From Campylobacteraceae bacterium (GTDB lineage Bacteria; Campylobacterota; Campylobacteria; Campylobacterales; Sulfurovaceae): 61,829 bases of DNA. Shown one piece after another: positions 19,409 to 29,195 of this stretch. Position 1 is the first letter of the stretch; each line of letters opens with the position of its first letter. Where the stretch lies: NCBI GenBank assembly GCA_027038275.1, contig JALVXC010000025.1:1-61829 (forward strand). Direction: 5' to 3'. A program made the position numbers and the translations under genes. The notes under the pieces were generated by a model. It was not told the DNA's origin. It saw only the letters and a list, made by a program, of their open reading frames with translations, and searched no databases.

Positions 19409-22249
19409 ATGAATTATGTTTCAATTGTTAAAGTCAAAATTATGTTAATTTTGTTATTGACTTTTCCAAGTTTTTATGCTACGGCATCTAACATAACAGG
19501 AACCTCAAGTAATATTGAGGCAAAACATATTGGTCCAGCTGTGGGAGGTGCTATGTTTGCCATTGCCATTGACCCAACAAATAAGAATAATATCTTTTTT
19601 AGTGGAGATATGGGAGTTGTCTATCATACGGTAGATGGAGGAAATAGTTGGAGTATTGTGCCAGGTATGTATCGTATCTCTTCTATTAAATTTGATCCAA
19701 ATAATACAGATATTATATGGGCTGTAGGTGCAACAGGAGTTTATAAGTCTGTTGATGGAGGAGCAACATGGGAATATACTTTTAATACCTATCATTCATT
19801 TAATTTTACATTAGGAGCTATAGCAATTGACCCTACTGACTCAAATATTGTTTATGTAGCAGAAGGTTTTGTTCCTTATTATAGATTGGATCATATAAGA
19901 GGAAGAGTTTTTAAAACTACAAATGGTGGAAAAAGTTGGAAATATATGAGACCTGGAGGAGATTCATCTTCTCTTGTTTATAATAGAAACTACTCTAAAA
20001 TTCTTATAGACCCTAATAGTAACTATACTCCAGGTGTAGGACATAGTGATGTCTATTTTATGGGACGAGACTATCTATTTAAAACAACAGATGCTGGAGA
20101 TAGTTGGCAAAATATTAGTTTTTTTGAGAAGGGACAAGGTTCAGATGCCATCTTAATTGATGACAATAACCAAACCACTCTTATTGTCTCTGTTATACCA
20201 GTAAATGGGCATGATAAAAAAGGAGTTTATAAGAGTACAGATAATGGTCAAACATGGCAAGAGATTAATAATGGACTAGAAGATATTATTGATGCCTTAT
20301 ACACGCACAATACAGATATTAATAAAACTATTCAATTTTCATTAATGTTAGCACATAGTCATTCAGATAAAAATACAATCTATGTTGGTTCTTGGCAAGG
20401 AGTTGCAAAAACTACTAATCAAGGTCAAAGTTGGACGCAAACTACTCCTGCTGAAACACCATATATTCAACATGTTAGTGGTGTATATGTTCAAGTTCCT
20501 TTAAACACACACCCTAACCAAACAGAAACTTTTGTTGGTGGTATAGATAACTTCATAAGAATAACAGCATCAGATAGTGATTCTAACTTTGTTATTTTTG
20601 GAGATAATCAAGATATCTCTTTCTCTACAGATGGAGGAACGGTATGGAAGAGTAGAACCTTTGATTACAATGACTCTTTTGTAGCCTCTCCGACTGATAT
20701 TTTACCTGATTTACCAGAAAATTCCCCACCAAATAGATATACACACAAAATTAAATCTAGAGGTGTACAAGGACTTGTAAATACAGATATTGCTATAGAT
20801 CCTTTTGACCCAAAAATTTATTATGCAACCTATATGGATGTTGGTCTTCAAATTTCAAGAGATGCAGGGAAAACATGGGAGCATCCAAGTGATGGACTAC
20901 CTCCAAAAGGACACGCTTGGTCAGTTACTGTAGACCCAAATAACGAAGGAGTAGTTTGGGTATCTGTAAATAAAAAAGATTTAATTTATAAAAGTACAGA
21001 CCATGGAGTATCTTGGAGTGGTGTTCCAGTAGATACTTCAGTTGATAAAGTAAGAGATTTAGTTTTTGATTCTAATAATAGTATTTTATATGCAGCTACT
21101 GATGAAGGTATTTTTAAAAGTAGTAATGGGGGTCAAAATTGGCAAAGTATTTCTAATCGGGATACTTTTGATATAAAAATAGACCTATCAAATAAAGATA
21201 TTTTATATGCAGGAACAAGAACAGGATTATACAAAAGTACTGATGGAGGTAATAATTGGAATCAATTAGCTTCTGATAAAATGGGGAAAGTATATAATAT
21301 CTCTGTTGGAAAAAACAATACTGTATATGTTATATCAAACGAATCAGGAGAAGAATACGATTGGCAACGTAGAAGACTATGGGTTTCTACAGATGGAGGA
21401 GTAAACTTTAGTGAGATTACACCATCTTTTATGCATCCAATTGGTGGAGTAGCTGTTGATCCTAATGACCCACAACATATATATATATCAACCTATGGAA
21501 CAAATCAAAAACATCCAGATGATATAGCTATTATGGCACAATCTAAAGATGGTGGTCTTACTTGGGAAAAATTAGTAGATAATTTTGCTTTTGCATTAGG
21601 AACTGATATTTATATCGATCCAAAAAATTCAAATCATATATTTTTCAATACACGATTTTCACTTATTGAGGTGAATGTTAGTATTCCCACTTTGATTGCA
21701 GATGCAGGAGAAGATGCAACAATAATTGTAACACCATCAAGAACTTCTTTTTACCTTAACGGAACAGATAGTAAATCTTTATCGGAGTTTGATATTGTTA
21801 AATATAAATGGTATGATAAATATAATAGTGACAGATATAGATATATTGGTTCTGGCTCTAAACGATGGTATTATGTTAAAAACAAGATAGGTGTACATGA
21901 TATTAAACTAGTAGTTATAGACGAACAAGGTAATAAAGCTGAAGATCATATGACTCTTACTGTAAAAAATAGAGTTCAAGCAGATGCTGGTCCAGACAGA
22001 AATATAACAATAACACCGTCACGTAAATCTGTTTATCTTGATGGAAGAAATAGTTTTGCAGTAGATGGTATAGACTCTTATCAATGGTATGATAAATATA
22101 ATAGTGATGAATATAAACATATCGGTCCTCATGCTACGCGATGGTATTCTGTTGCTAGTAAACCAGGAGTTCATACTATTAAACTAATTATAAAAGATAA
22201 AAAAGGTCAAGAGAGTCAAGATATAATGACTCTTACCGTAAACAACTAA
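19409..22249 (+). CDS. Secreted tandem beta-propeller (13 Asp boxes, GH74/sortilin-like) with two PKD domains
   Basis: A 946-residue tandem paralogue of 16014-19133: the same signal peptide, the same 13 Asp boxes in the same order and the same SGDMG motif (Asp67), with long blocks unchanged. After the propeller it has only two PKD-like domains (about 762-855 and 856-946). These differ from the first protein's in a longer YDKYNSDxYxxIG hairpin, which suggests that the propeller was duplicated while the PKD tails were exchanged or evolved separately. AAAAAGGA precedes the ATG. No anchor or sorting tag. It is followed at its stop by the same hairpin as the first copy. Role inferred: extracellular glycan recognition or processing. 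Confidence 0.82.
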   Translation: MNYVSIVKVKIMLILLLTFPSFYATASNITGTSSNIEAKHIGPAVGGAMFAIAIDPTNKNNIFFSGDMGVVYHTVDGGNSWSIVPGMYRISSIKFDPNNTDIIWAVGATGVYKSVDGGATWEYTFNTYHSFNFTLGAIAIDPTDSNIVYVAEGFVPYYRLDHIRGRVFKTTNGGKSWKYMRPGGDSSSLVYNRNYSKILIDPNSNYTPGVGHSDVYFMGRDYLFKTTDAGDSWQNISFFEKGQGSDAILIDDNNQTTLIVSVIPVNGHDKKGVYKSTDNGQTWQEINNGLEDIIDALYTHNTDINKTIQFSLMLAHSHSDKNTIYVGSWQGVAKTTNQGQSWTQTTPAETPYIQHVSGVYVQVPLNTHPNQTETFVGGIDNFIRITASDSDSNFVIFGDNQDISFSTDGGTVWKSRTFDYNDSFVASPTDILPDLPENSPPNRYTHKIKSRGVQGLVNTDIAIDPFDPKIYYATYMDVGLQISRDAGKTWEHPSDGLPPKGHAWSVTVDPNNEGVVWVSVNKKDLIYKSTDHGVSWSGVPVDTSVDKVRDLVFDSNNSILYAATDEGIFKSSNGGQNWQSISNRDTFDIKIDLSNKDILYAGTRTGLYKSTDGGNNWNQLASDKMGKVYNISVGKNNTVYVISNESGEEYDWQRRRLWVSTDGGVNFSEITPSFMHPIGGVAVDPNDPQHIYISTYGTNQKHPDDIAIMAQSKDGGLTWEKLVDNFAFALGTDIYIDPKNSNHIFFNTRFSLIEVNVSIPTLIADAGEDATIIVTPSRTSFYLNGTDSKSLSEFDIVKYKWYDKYNSDRYRYIGSGSKRWYYVKNKIGVHDIKLVVIDEQGNKAEDHMTLTVKNRVQADAGPDRNITITPSRKSVYLDGRNSFAVDGIDSYQWYDKYNSDEYKHIGPHATRWYSVASKPGVHTIKLIIKDKKGQESQDIMTLTVNN

Positions 22250-22276
22250 TGCCTATGAAAATTAATTCATAGGTAT
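22249..22276 (+). terminator. Stem-loop after propeller gene 2
   Basis: An 11-bp stem with one G-U pair (22249-22259 with 22266-22276) and a 6-base loop, beginning at the last base of the stop codon. Arm sequence is shared with the hairpin at 19147-19174. Confidence 0.55.
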
Positions 22277-22398
22277 GTTACAAGCCAAGAATAAAGTTTA
22301 AATGGTATAATACCATAAAAAATAAGATATATTAACAAATATAAATAATTAATATATATATAATAACAGGAAAAAACTTTAAAAGGAATCTAAAAAAA

Positions 22399-23265
22399 AT
22401 GAAAGGTATTATTTTAGCAGGTGGTTCGGGTACTCGTCTATATCCTGTTACAACAAGTATATCTAAACAGCTATTGCCAATTTATGATAAACCAATGATT
22501 TATTATCCCTTATCTGTTTTAATGCTTGCAGGGATAAAAGATATATTAATTATATCAACACCACAAGATATAGATAATTTTAAGAGACTTCTAGGCAATG
22601 GAGAGAATTGGGGTATTAGATTAGAGTATAAAGTTCAACCATCACCAGATGGACTAGCACAAGCTTTTACCCTTGGAGAAGAGTTTATAGGAAATGAAAA
22701 TGTCTGTTTAATACTAGGAGACAATATCTTTTATGGTCAAGGTTTTTCTCCTATGCTTAAAAAAGCTTCTAATATAGAAGATGGTGCAATTGTTTTTGGA
22801 TACCAAGTAAATGATCCTGAGCGTTTTGGTGTTGTCGAATTTAAAAACAATAGAGTAATTAGCATAGAAGAGAAACCAAAACATCCAAAATCAAACTTTG
22901 CTGTAACAGGACTCTACTTTTATGATAATGATGTAATAGAAATAGCAAAAAATATTAAAAAATCCCATCGTGGAGAGTTAGAGATAACATCAGTAAATGA
23001 AGAGTATTTAAAAAGAGGTAAATTGAGAGTTGAGCTTTTAGGTAGAGGCTTTGCATGGCTTGATACAGGAACACACGATACTCTTCTATCTGCTGGACAA
23101 TTTGTGCAGACTATAGAACATAGACAGGGTTATAAGATAGCATGTCTTGAAGAGATAGCTTATAATAATGGTTGGATTAATAGAGAAAAAGTTTTAGAGA
23201 TAGCTGAACCTTTAAGTAAAAATAGTTATGGACAATATCTAAAGGATTTAGTAAAAGATGACTAA
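22399..23265 (+). CDS. rmlA: Glucose-1-phosphate thymidylyltransferase
   Basis: A 288-residue nucleotidyltransferase that makes dTDP-glucose from glucose-1-phosphate and dTTP. The N-terminal nucleotide loop is GGSGTRLYP (about 8-16). It also has the Lys of [40 protein letters not shown] and [11 protein letters not shown]. Length is normal for RmlA. AAAAGGAA precedes the ATG. It is the first gene of a tightly packed run (rmlA-rmlB-DegT-ATP-grasp), overlapping rmlB by eight bases, that supplies an amino-deoxy sugar nucleotide. Confidence 0.95.
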   Translation: MKGIILAGGSGTRLYPVTTSISKQLLPIYDKPMIYYPLSVLMLAGIKDILIISTPQDIDNFKRLLGNGENWGIRLEYKVQPSPDGLAQAFTLGEEFIGNENVCLILGDNIFYGQGFSPMLKKASNIEDGAIVFGYQVNDPERFGVVEFKNNRVISIEEKPKHPKSNFAVTGLYFYDNDVIEIAKNIKKSHRGELEITSVNEEYLKRGKLRVELLGRGFAWLDTGTHDTLLSAGQFVQTIEHRQGYKIACLEEIAYNNGWINREKVLEIAEPLSKNSYGQYLKDLVKDD

Positions 23266-24271
23266 CATACTCTTAACAGGAACAGCTGGGTTTATAGGCT
23301 CAAATTTTGTTCCATATTTTTTAGAAAAGTACCCTAATTATAACTTAATAAACCTCGATTTACTTACTTATGCAGGTGATATAAAAAACCTAAGTGAGTG
23401 TGAACTAAACCCTAGATACAAATTTATCAAAGGAGATATTTGTAATCGGGATTTAGTTGAATATATATTTCAAGAGTATAATATTCAAGGAGTTATTCAT
23501 TTTGCTGCTGAGTCACATGTAGATAACTCTATTAAAAATCCAGGGGTATTTATAGAGACCAATGTAAAAGGCACTTTTACACTTATAGATGTAGCTCAAA
23601 AGTATTGGATGAATAGACCATTTGAGTATAAAGATGAACATAAAGGGTATGGTCGTTTTCACCATATCTCAACTGATGAAGTCTATGGAACACTTGGAGA
23701 GACTGGACTATTTACAGAAGAGACACCTTATGCTCCTAACTCTCCATACTCTGCATCTAAAGCAAGTAGTGATATGATAGTCCGTTCATATCATGAGACG
23801 TATGGATTAAATACAGTTATAACAAACTGTTCAAATAACTATGGACCAAAACAGCATGATGAAAAACTTATTCCAACTATTATTAGAAAAGCATTAGAAG
23901 GAGAGAGTATTCCAATATATGGAGATGGGAAAAATATTAGAGATTGGCTGTATGTGTTAGACCACTGTAAAGGTATAGATTTAGTTTTTCATAAAGGAAA
24001 AGTAGGCAATACTTACAATATTGGTGGACGAAACGAGAGAACAAATCTTCAAGTTGCTAATGCTATCTGTAGAGTATTAGATGAAAAAGTACCTAAATCT
24101 AAATCCTATAAGAGATTAATTAGATTTGTAGAAGATAGAGCTGGTCATGATAGACGTTATGCTATTGATGCAACAAAAATTGAGACAACATTAGGCTGGA
24201 GAGCTGATGAAGACTTCAATACAGGTATTATTAAAACCATTGAATGGTATTTAAAGAAGTATAATGATTAA
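23258..24271 (+). CDS. rmlB: dTDP-glucose 4,6-dehydratase
   Basis: A 337-residue short-chain dehydrogenase/reductase that converts dTDP-glucose to dTDP-4-keto-6-deoxyglucose. The NAD-binding motif is [10 protein letters not shown] (7-16). STDEVYG carries the Thr/Asp/Glu catalytic trio and YSASKAS the Tyr-x3-Lys pair. [14 protein letters not shown] binds the nucleotide sugar. There is no rmlC or rmlD nearby. The next gene is a sugar aminotransferase, so the keto intermediate is probably aminated and not turned into L-rhamnose. It overlaps both neighbours by eight bases. Confidence 0.95.
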   Translation: MTNILLTGTAGFIGSNFVPYFLEKYPNYNLINLDLLTYAGDIKNLSECELNPRYKFIKGDICNRDLVEYIFQEYNIQGVIHFAAESHVDNSIKNPGVFIETNVKGTFTLIDVAQKYWMNRPFEYKDEHKGYGRFHHISTDEVYGTLGETGLFTEETPYAPNSPYSASKASSDMIVRSYHETYGLNTVITNCSNNYGPKQHDEKLIPTIIRKALEGESIPIYGDGKNIRDWLYVLDHCKGIDLVFHKGKVGNTYNIGGRNERTNLQVANAICRVLDEKVPKSKSYKRLIRFVEDRAGHDRRYAIDATKIETTLGWRADEDFNTGIIKTIEWYLKKYND

Positions 24272-25355
24272 TGTAACAAAAACATATTTACCAAATAAGA
24301 AAAATTATCAAAAATATGTAGATGAAATATATGCTAATGGGTGGATTACTAATAATGGCCCATTAGTTCAAAAACTAGAAAATAGACTGGCTAAGTACCT
24401 TGGTGTTAAAAATATTATATTAGTATCAAATGGAACTACTGCTCTTGAGATTGCCTATCGTACTTTAGATTTAAAAGGTTATGCTATCACAACACCATTC
24501 TCTTTTGTAGCTACAACAAGCTCTCTTGTAACAAATGGTTTACATCCAATCTTTGCAGATATTGATTTAGATACCTTGAACATTGATCCAAATAAAATAG
24601 AAAATTTAATTACTTCAAATACTTCTGCTATTGTTCCAGTACATGTTTTTGGTAATGCTTGTAATGTTGAAGCTATTGATAAAATAGCAAAAAAAAATAA
24701 TCTAAAAGTTATTTATGATGCTGCACACGCTTTTGATGTGAAGTATAAAGGTAAAAGCATATTAAACTATGGAGATATATCAACACTTAGTTTTCATGCA
24801 ACAAAGCTTTTTCACACTATAGAGGGTGGTGCTTTAATAATTAACGATGATAGTTTAGTTCAAAAAGCTAGATACCTCATAAACTTTGGAATTAAAAATA
24901 CAGAATCTATTCCTGACCTTGGAACCAATGCTAAGATGAATGAGTTTGAAGCTGCCATGGGGCTTTGTATGCTTGATGAGATAGAAAATATTGAAAAGCA
25001 AAGAGAGATACTCTATTTTACATACAAAAAAGAGTTAGATGAAGTAGTTAAATTTCAACAACAAAATGAAAATTCAACACTAAATTATAGCTATTTTCCA
25101 ATAATCTTAGATAGTCAGGAGCAGACATTAAAGATACAAAAGGCATTAAATAGTAAAAATATATTCCCAAGAAGATATTTCTATCCATCTCTTGATACAT
25201 TAGATTATATTGAACCAAAACAGTTTATGCCAAATTCACGAGATATAAGTGAAAGAATATTATGTTTGCCTTTATATCCTGAACTTACTAAAGCTGAACA
25301 GATGGAAATTATAAATATAATAATATCTACAATTGGAATAACTAATGAAAAATGA
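24264..25355 (+). CDS. DegT/DnrJ/EryC1 sugar aminotransferase
   Basis: A 363-residue PLP-dependent aminotransferase of nucleotide sugars. SNGTTALEIAY (about 55-65) and DAAHAF line the cofactor site. The internal aldimine lysine is Lys181 (FHATKLFHTIEGG). Placed eight bases inside the end of rmlB, it should act on dTDP-4-keto-6-deoxyglucose, giving dTDP-4-amino-4,6-dideoxyglucose as VioA does; the 3-keto route (QdtB/FdtB) would need an isomerase that is not seen. The next gene (ATP-grasp) overlaps it by 11 bases and may acylate the new amine. The family is certain; the regiochemistry is inferred. Confidence 0.88.
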   Translation: MINVTKTYLPNKKNYQKYVDEIYANGWITNNGPLVQKLENRLAKYLGVKNIILVSNGTTALEIAYRTLDLKGYAITTPFSFVATTSSLVTNGLHPIFADIDLDTLNIDPNKIENLITSNTSAIVPVHVFGNACNVEAIDKIAKKNNLKVIYDAAHAFDVKYKGKSILNYGDISTLSFHATKLFHTIEGGALIINDDSLVQKARYLINFGIKNTESIPDLGTNAKMNEFEAAMGLCMLDEIENIEKQREILYFTYKKELDEVVKFQQQNENSTLNYSYFPIILDSQEQTLKIQKALNSKNIFPRRYFYPSLDTLDYIEPKQFMPNSRDISERILCLPLYPELTKAEQMEIINIIISTIGITNEK

Positions 25356-26514
25356 TTATAAAAATATACTTTTATGTGATGCAAACTTTTGTGTTTTACC
25401 AATATTACAAAGTATTAAAAAGCGAGGTTTCTCTTTAAGTGTGGTTGGCTCTAAACTTGATGACCCAGCACACTATTTAGCTGATAAGTCTGTAGATATT
25501 AATTATGCTGATATTGAAATGCTATATCAGTATATATCTGAAAATAACTATGATGGAGTAGTACCTGGTTGTAATGATAGAGCATATATATCTTTAGCAT
25601 ATGTAGCCCAAAAGATGAATTTTACTGGCTTTGATGATTATGAAACAGTACTTACTATTCACCATAAAGATAAATTTAGAATATTTGCAGAAGAGCATAA
25701 TTATCCTATTCCAAAAGCAATAGATTCTATTGAAAAAATAGAATTGATTAACTTTCCTGTATTAGTTAAGCCTGTAGATTCGTTTAGTGGAAAAGGTATT
25801 AACAAAGCAAATAATATAGATGAGTTTAAAAAGTATTGGATAGAGGCAGAAAAGTTTTCACCTTCTGGTTTGGTTGTTGCAGAAGAGTTTGTAGAAGGTA
25901 ATTTATATAGTCATTCTGCTTTTATAAAAGATAAAAAAATTATTATTGATTTTTTTGTTAATGAATACTGTACCGTATATCCTTATCAAGTAAATAGCTC
26001 TAATATTTCTACACTTCTTAATAAGAAGATTCAAGATGGACTAAGAAGTTGGACAGAAAAATTTGCAAATGATTTAAATTTATGTGATGGATTAATCCAT
26101 ACACAATTTATATCTGATAATAAAAGTTTTTATTTGATAGAGATAGCAAGAAGATGTCCAGGTGATTTATATAGCCAGTTAATTCAGAAAAGCACAGGAG
26201 TAAACTATGCAGAACTATATGCTATGCCTTTTTGTGGATTAGAATTACCAGATAGTATAGAAAAAAAAGATATGAAATATATCTCAAGACATACAGTTAG
26301 TCTTGATAGTGATTGTATTTTTATTAGTTCTAGTCTAAATATAGATAGTATTACTACTCAAAATGTACAGCTTAAATATAGTGGTGAAGAGATGAAATCA
26401 GCTCCATTTGGAAAGTCAGGTATCTATTTTGTCGAGCATAAAAATATGGAAGCTATGGAAACATTGACAGAAAAATTAAAAGATTTTGTAGTTATAGAGA
26501 AACTTGACTTATAA
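25345..26514 (+). CDS. ATP-grasp carboxylate-amine ligase
   Basis: A 389-residue protein with a pre-ATP-grasp Rossmann-like part (about 1-100), an ATP-binding region (FPVLVKPVDSFSGKGI, about 138-153, then VVAEEFVEGNLYSHSAF) and the metal-binding end (LIEIARRCPGDL), as in PurK/CarB-type ligases. It would join a carboxylate to an amine through an acyl phosphate. Its position directly behind the sugar aminotransferase, with translational overlap, suggests that it attaches an amino acid or small acid to the 4-amino sugar. Substrate unknown. A second ATP-grasp gene is at 35782-36984 but is not closely similar by eye. Confidence 0.82.
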   Translation: MKNDYKNILLCDANFCVLPILQSIKKRGFSLSVVGSKLDDPAHYLADKSVDINYADIEMLYQYISENNYDGVVPGCNDRAYISLAYVAQKMNFTGFDDYETVLTIHHKDKFRIFAEEHNYPIPKAIDSIEKIELINFPVLVKPVDSFSGKGINKANNIDEFKKYWIEAEKFSPSGLVVAEEFVEGNLYSHSAFIKDKKIIIDFFVNEYCTVYPYQVNSSNISTLLNKKIQDGLRSWTEKFANDLNLCDGLIHTQFISDNKSFYLIEIARRCPGDLYSQLIQKSTGVNYAELYAMPFCGLELPDSIEKKDMKYISRHTVSLDSDCIFISSSLNIDSITTQNVQLKYSGEEMKSAPFGKSGIYFVEHKNMEAMETLTEKLKDFVVIEKLDL

Positions 26515-26533
26515 AATATAAATGGAGAAAAAG

Positions 26534-27682
26534 ATGAAAGATTATAAACAACCATTGAAACTTGCATTTATAGGTGGTGCTATAGACTCGGCAATTGGAT
26601 ATACTCACTACATAGCTTCTCAAATGGATCATAGGTTTACCCTTTGTGCGGGTTGCTTTAGTAGAAGAGAAGGTATAAACGAAAAAACAGCATTAACTTG
26701 GGGAGTTGAAAGAGAACATCTCTACTCAAATTGGGAGATACTTTTAGAAAATGAGGTAGAAAATATTGATGCTGTTGTTATACTTACTCCAACACCAAAT
26801 CATTATGAAATGATAATGAAAGCTCTTGAGTTAGGATACTCTGTAATTTCAGAAAAGGCACTCGCTACTACTTATGAGGAAGGTATAAAGTTAACAAATA
26901 AAATTGATGAAAAAAAAGCTTTTTTTGCAGTGACCCATAACTATACTGGATATCCAATGATTAGAGAATTGCAAAATATGATAAAAGAGAATAATCTTGG
27001 AAAAATTACACATATAAATATAGAGATGCCTCAAGAAAGTTTTGCAAGATTAGATATAAATGGAAATAAACCAAAACCTCAAAACTGGAGATTAGAGGAT
27101 AGTAAAATTCCTGGAATTTCACTTGATTTAGCTGCTCATTTACAACATATGATCTATTTTTTAACAGGTGAAAATCCAATTGAATTGGTAGCAGACCAAT
27201 CTAGTTTTGGATGGTTTACAAATATTATAGATGATATAACTTGCTTAGCTAGATATAAAAGTGGCATGAAAACTCAAATGTGGTATGGCAAATCTTCAAT
27301 AGGTCATAGAAATGGATTGAGAATAAGAGTTTATGGTACAAAAGGCAGTGCTGAATGGTTTCAAATGCAACCTGAAGAGTTAATTTTTAATACTATAAAT
27401 GGCAATAAAATGATAATAGATAGGGCATCAAATGTTTCTGTGGCAAATCAGTTAAGATACAATCGATTTAAATCGGGTCATCCTGCTGGATTTATTGAAG
27501 CATTTGGTAATCTTTATGTTGATATAGCCCAAAAGCTAGAACAGTATAAGATTGACAATAATCATCAAATTGATTGGACATATGATGCTAAACAGGCAAC
27601 AAAAGGATTAGAAATATTTGAAGCTATTCAAAAATCATCAAACGAAAATAGATGGGTAGAGTTAGAAGGAAAAATATATTGA
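26534..27682 (+). CDS. Gfo/Idh/MocA-family oxidoreductase
   Basis: About 382 residues. The N-terminal Rossmann domain begins LKLAFIGGAIDSAIG; VILTPTPNHYEMIMKALELG and SEKALATT (with the EK-x-A motif that carries the catalytic-region Lys) are typical of NAD(P)-dependent sugar oxidoreductases. The C-terminal alpha/beta domain holds GISLDLAAHLQHMIYFLTG, whose His is in the usual catalytic place. GGAG at six bases supports the ATG at 26534; the in-frame ATG at 26522 has no ribosome site. It probably oxidises or reduces a nucleotide sugar or pendant group made by the preceding genes. The exact substrate cannot be told. Confidence 0.87.
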   Translation: MKDYKQPLKLAFIGGAIDSAIGYTHYIASQMDHRFTLCAGCFSRREGINEKTALTWGVEREHLYSNWEILLENEVENIDAVVILTPTPNHYEMIMKALELGYSVISEKALATTYEEGIKLTNKIDEKKAFFAVTHNYTGYPMIRELQNMIKENNLGKITHINIEMPQESFARLDINGNKPKPQNWRLEDSKIPGISLDLAAHLQHMIYFLTGENPIELVADQSSFGWFTNIIDDITCLARYKSGMKTQMWYGKSSIGHRNGLRIRVYGTKGSAEWFQMQPEELIFNTINGNKMIIDRASNVSVANQLRYNRFKSGHPAGFIEAFGNLYVDIAQKLEQYKIDNNHQIDWTYDAKQATKGLEIFEAIQKSSNENRWVELEGKIY

Positions 27683-27713
27683 TTTTAAAAAATAAAATTT
27701 TTGAGTTACAATT

Positions 27714-29180
27714 ATGAGTAGTTTAAAAACACAAGGAGTCAAAGCATATCTATGGGATTTTATTGGTAAGATTCTGCAAAATGGTATGGGTTTTATTGTT
27801 TCCATATTTTTAGCAAGATTACTAGAACCATCTGAATTTGGTATGATTGCTATGATAATGGTTATTATTGGAATGGCTCAGATTTTTACTGATATTGGTC
27901 TTGGTGGAGCTTTAATACAGCGACGAAGAGTACTCCCTATACACTATTCATCAGTTTTTTATTTTAATATTTTTATTGCGTCTATTTTAAGTTTAATTAC
28001 TTATATCTTTGCATCTAAAATAGGTGAATTTTATAATAATATTGAACTAGTCCCTTTGGCAGAGGTGATGTCTTTATCTTTCATCATTGCAGCATTTTCA
28101 AGTGTACAAAATGTAAAATTACGTAAAGAGTTAAACTATGCACTTTTAACAAAAATGAATCTTATTGCATCACTTATAAGTGGCATACTTGGTGTATCAT
28201 TAGCATTTTATGGTGCGGGTGTTTGGAGTTTAGTAGTACAGAATCTATCTCAAAGAGTTATTTACAATATTTTAATTTGGAATAGAGCTAAATGGAAACC
28301 ATCTTTAGAATTTTCATTTAAGGCGTTAATGCAGTTGTGGGGTTATGGATTTCGTATGTTTTTATCAGGATTACTAGAGAATATATTTATACGTTTAGAC
28401 TATCTTATCATTGGTAAACTTTTTGAAGCTACAGCATTAGGATTCTTTCAACGTGCAAAATCTTTAAATTTATTTGTAATCCGATACTCCTCTAGTAGTT
28501 TAATGAGTGTGCTATTTCCGATATTAAGTAAAATTCAAAATGATTTACCTCGATTTCAAAATATTATTGTTAAATCGCTTGGAATTATTAGTTTTGCCTC
28601 TTTTTTGCTTCTTGGTGGATTATATTTAGTCTCTGAAGAATTTATAGTGTTGTTATTTGGAGAAAAGTGGCTTCCTTCTGTTTATTACTTTAAAATTTTG
28701 GTATTAAGTGGATATGCATATCCAATTAGTGCACTGTTAGTCAATGTACTAAGTAGTAGAGGCAATTCAAAAGCATTTTTACGACTAGAAATTTATAAAA
28801 AATTAATATCGACAGTTGGCTTTATAATTTTATATTTTTATAATATAAACACATATTTATATACTCTTATTATTTTGGTAGTTTTAGCAGTAACTTTAAA
28901 TATTATATTTGTATCTCGTGAAATAAATTTACCTTTTTTCAAACTAGCTAATCCTATATTAACACAAGCAGGTACAGCAATAATTTCTGTAATGGCGACA
29001 ACTTTCATAGTGCAGAACATAGAATTAACAAATATAATAATGTTTATTATTAAGGGTTCAATATTCCTATTTTTCTATATAGGGGTTAATTATTTATTTA
29101 AAACAAGCTCTTTCTTTTATATCTTAGAACAAATAAAACCAGTTGTAAAGAAAAAGTTTGTAAATAAGATAGATAATTAA
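27714..29180 (+). CDS. wzx: Polysaccharide repeat-unit flippase (Wzx family)
   Basis: A 488-residue integral membrane protein with about 12-14 hydrophobic segments, of the MOP superfamily (WzxC/Polysacc_synt_3 type). The start has the signature pattern WDFIGKILQNGMGFIVSIFLARLLEPSEFG, given here in part as FIVSIFLARLLEPSEFG, followed by DIGLGGALIQR. It should translocate the lipid-linked oligosaccharide unit across the inner membrane for polymerisation by the Wzy-like protein (43967-45187). The ribosome site is weak. It ends 15 bases before the pyruvyl transferase gene. Confidence 0.9.
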   Translation: MSSLKTQGVKAYLWDFIGKILQNGMGFIVSIFLARLLEPSEFGMIAMIMVIIGMAQIFTDIGLGGALIQRRRVLPIHYSSVFYFNIFIASILSLITYIFASKIGEFYNNIELVPLAEVMSLSFIIAAFSSVQNVKLRKELNYALLTKMNLIASLISGILGVSLAFYGAGVWSLVVQNLSQRVIYNILIWNRAKWKPSLEFSFKALMQLWGYGFRMFLSGLLENIFIRLDYLIIGKLFEATALGFFQRAKSLNLFVIRYSSSSLMSVLFPILSKIQNDLPRFQNIIVKSLGIISFASFLLLGGLYLVSEEFIVLLFGEKWLPSVYYFKILVLSGYAYPISALLVNVLSSRGNSKAFLRLEIYKKLISTVGFIILYFYNINTYLYTLIILVVLAVTLNIIFVSREINLPFFKLANPILTQAGTAIISVMATTFIVQNIELTNIIMFIIKGSIFLFFYIGVNYLFKTSSFFYILEQIKPVVKKKFVNKIDN

Positions 29181-29195
29181 AAAGGAGATAGTATA

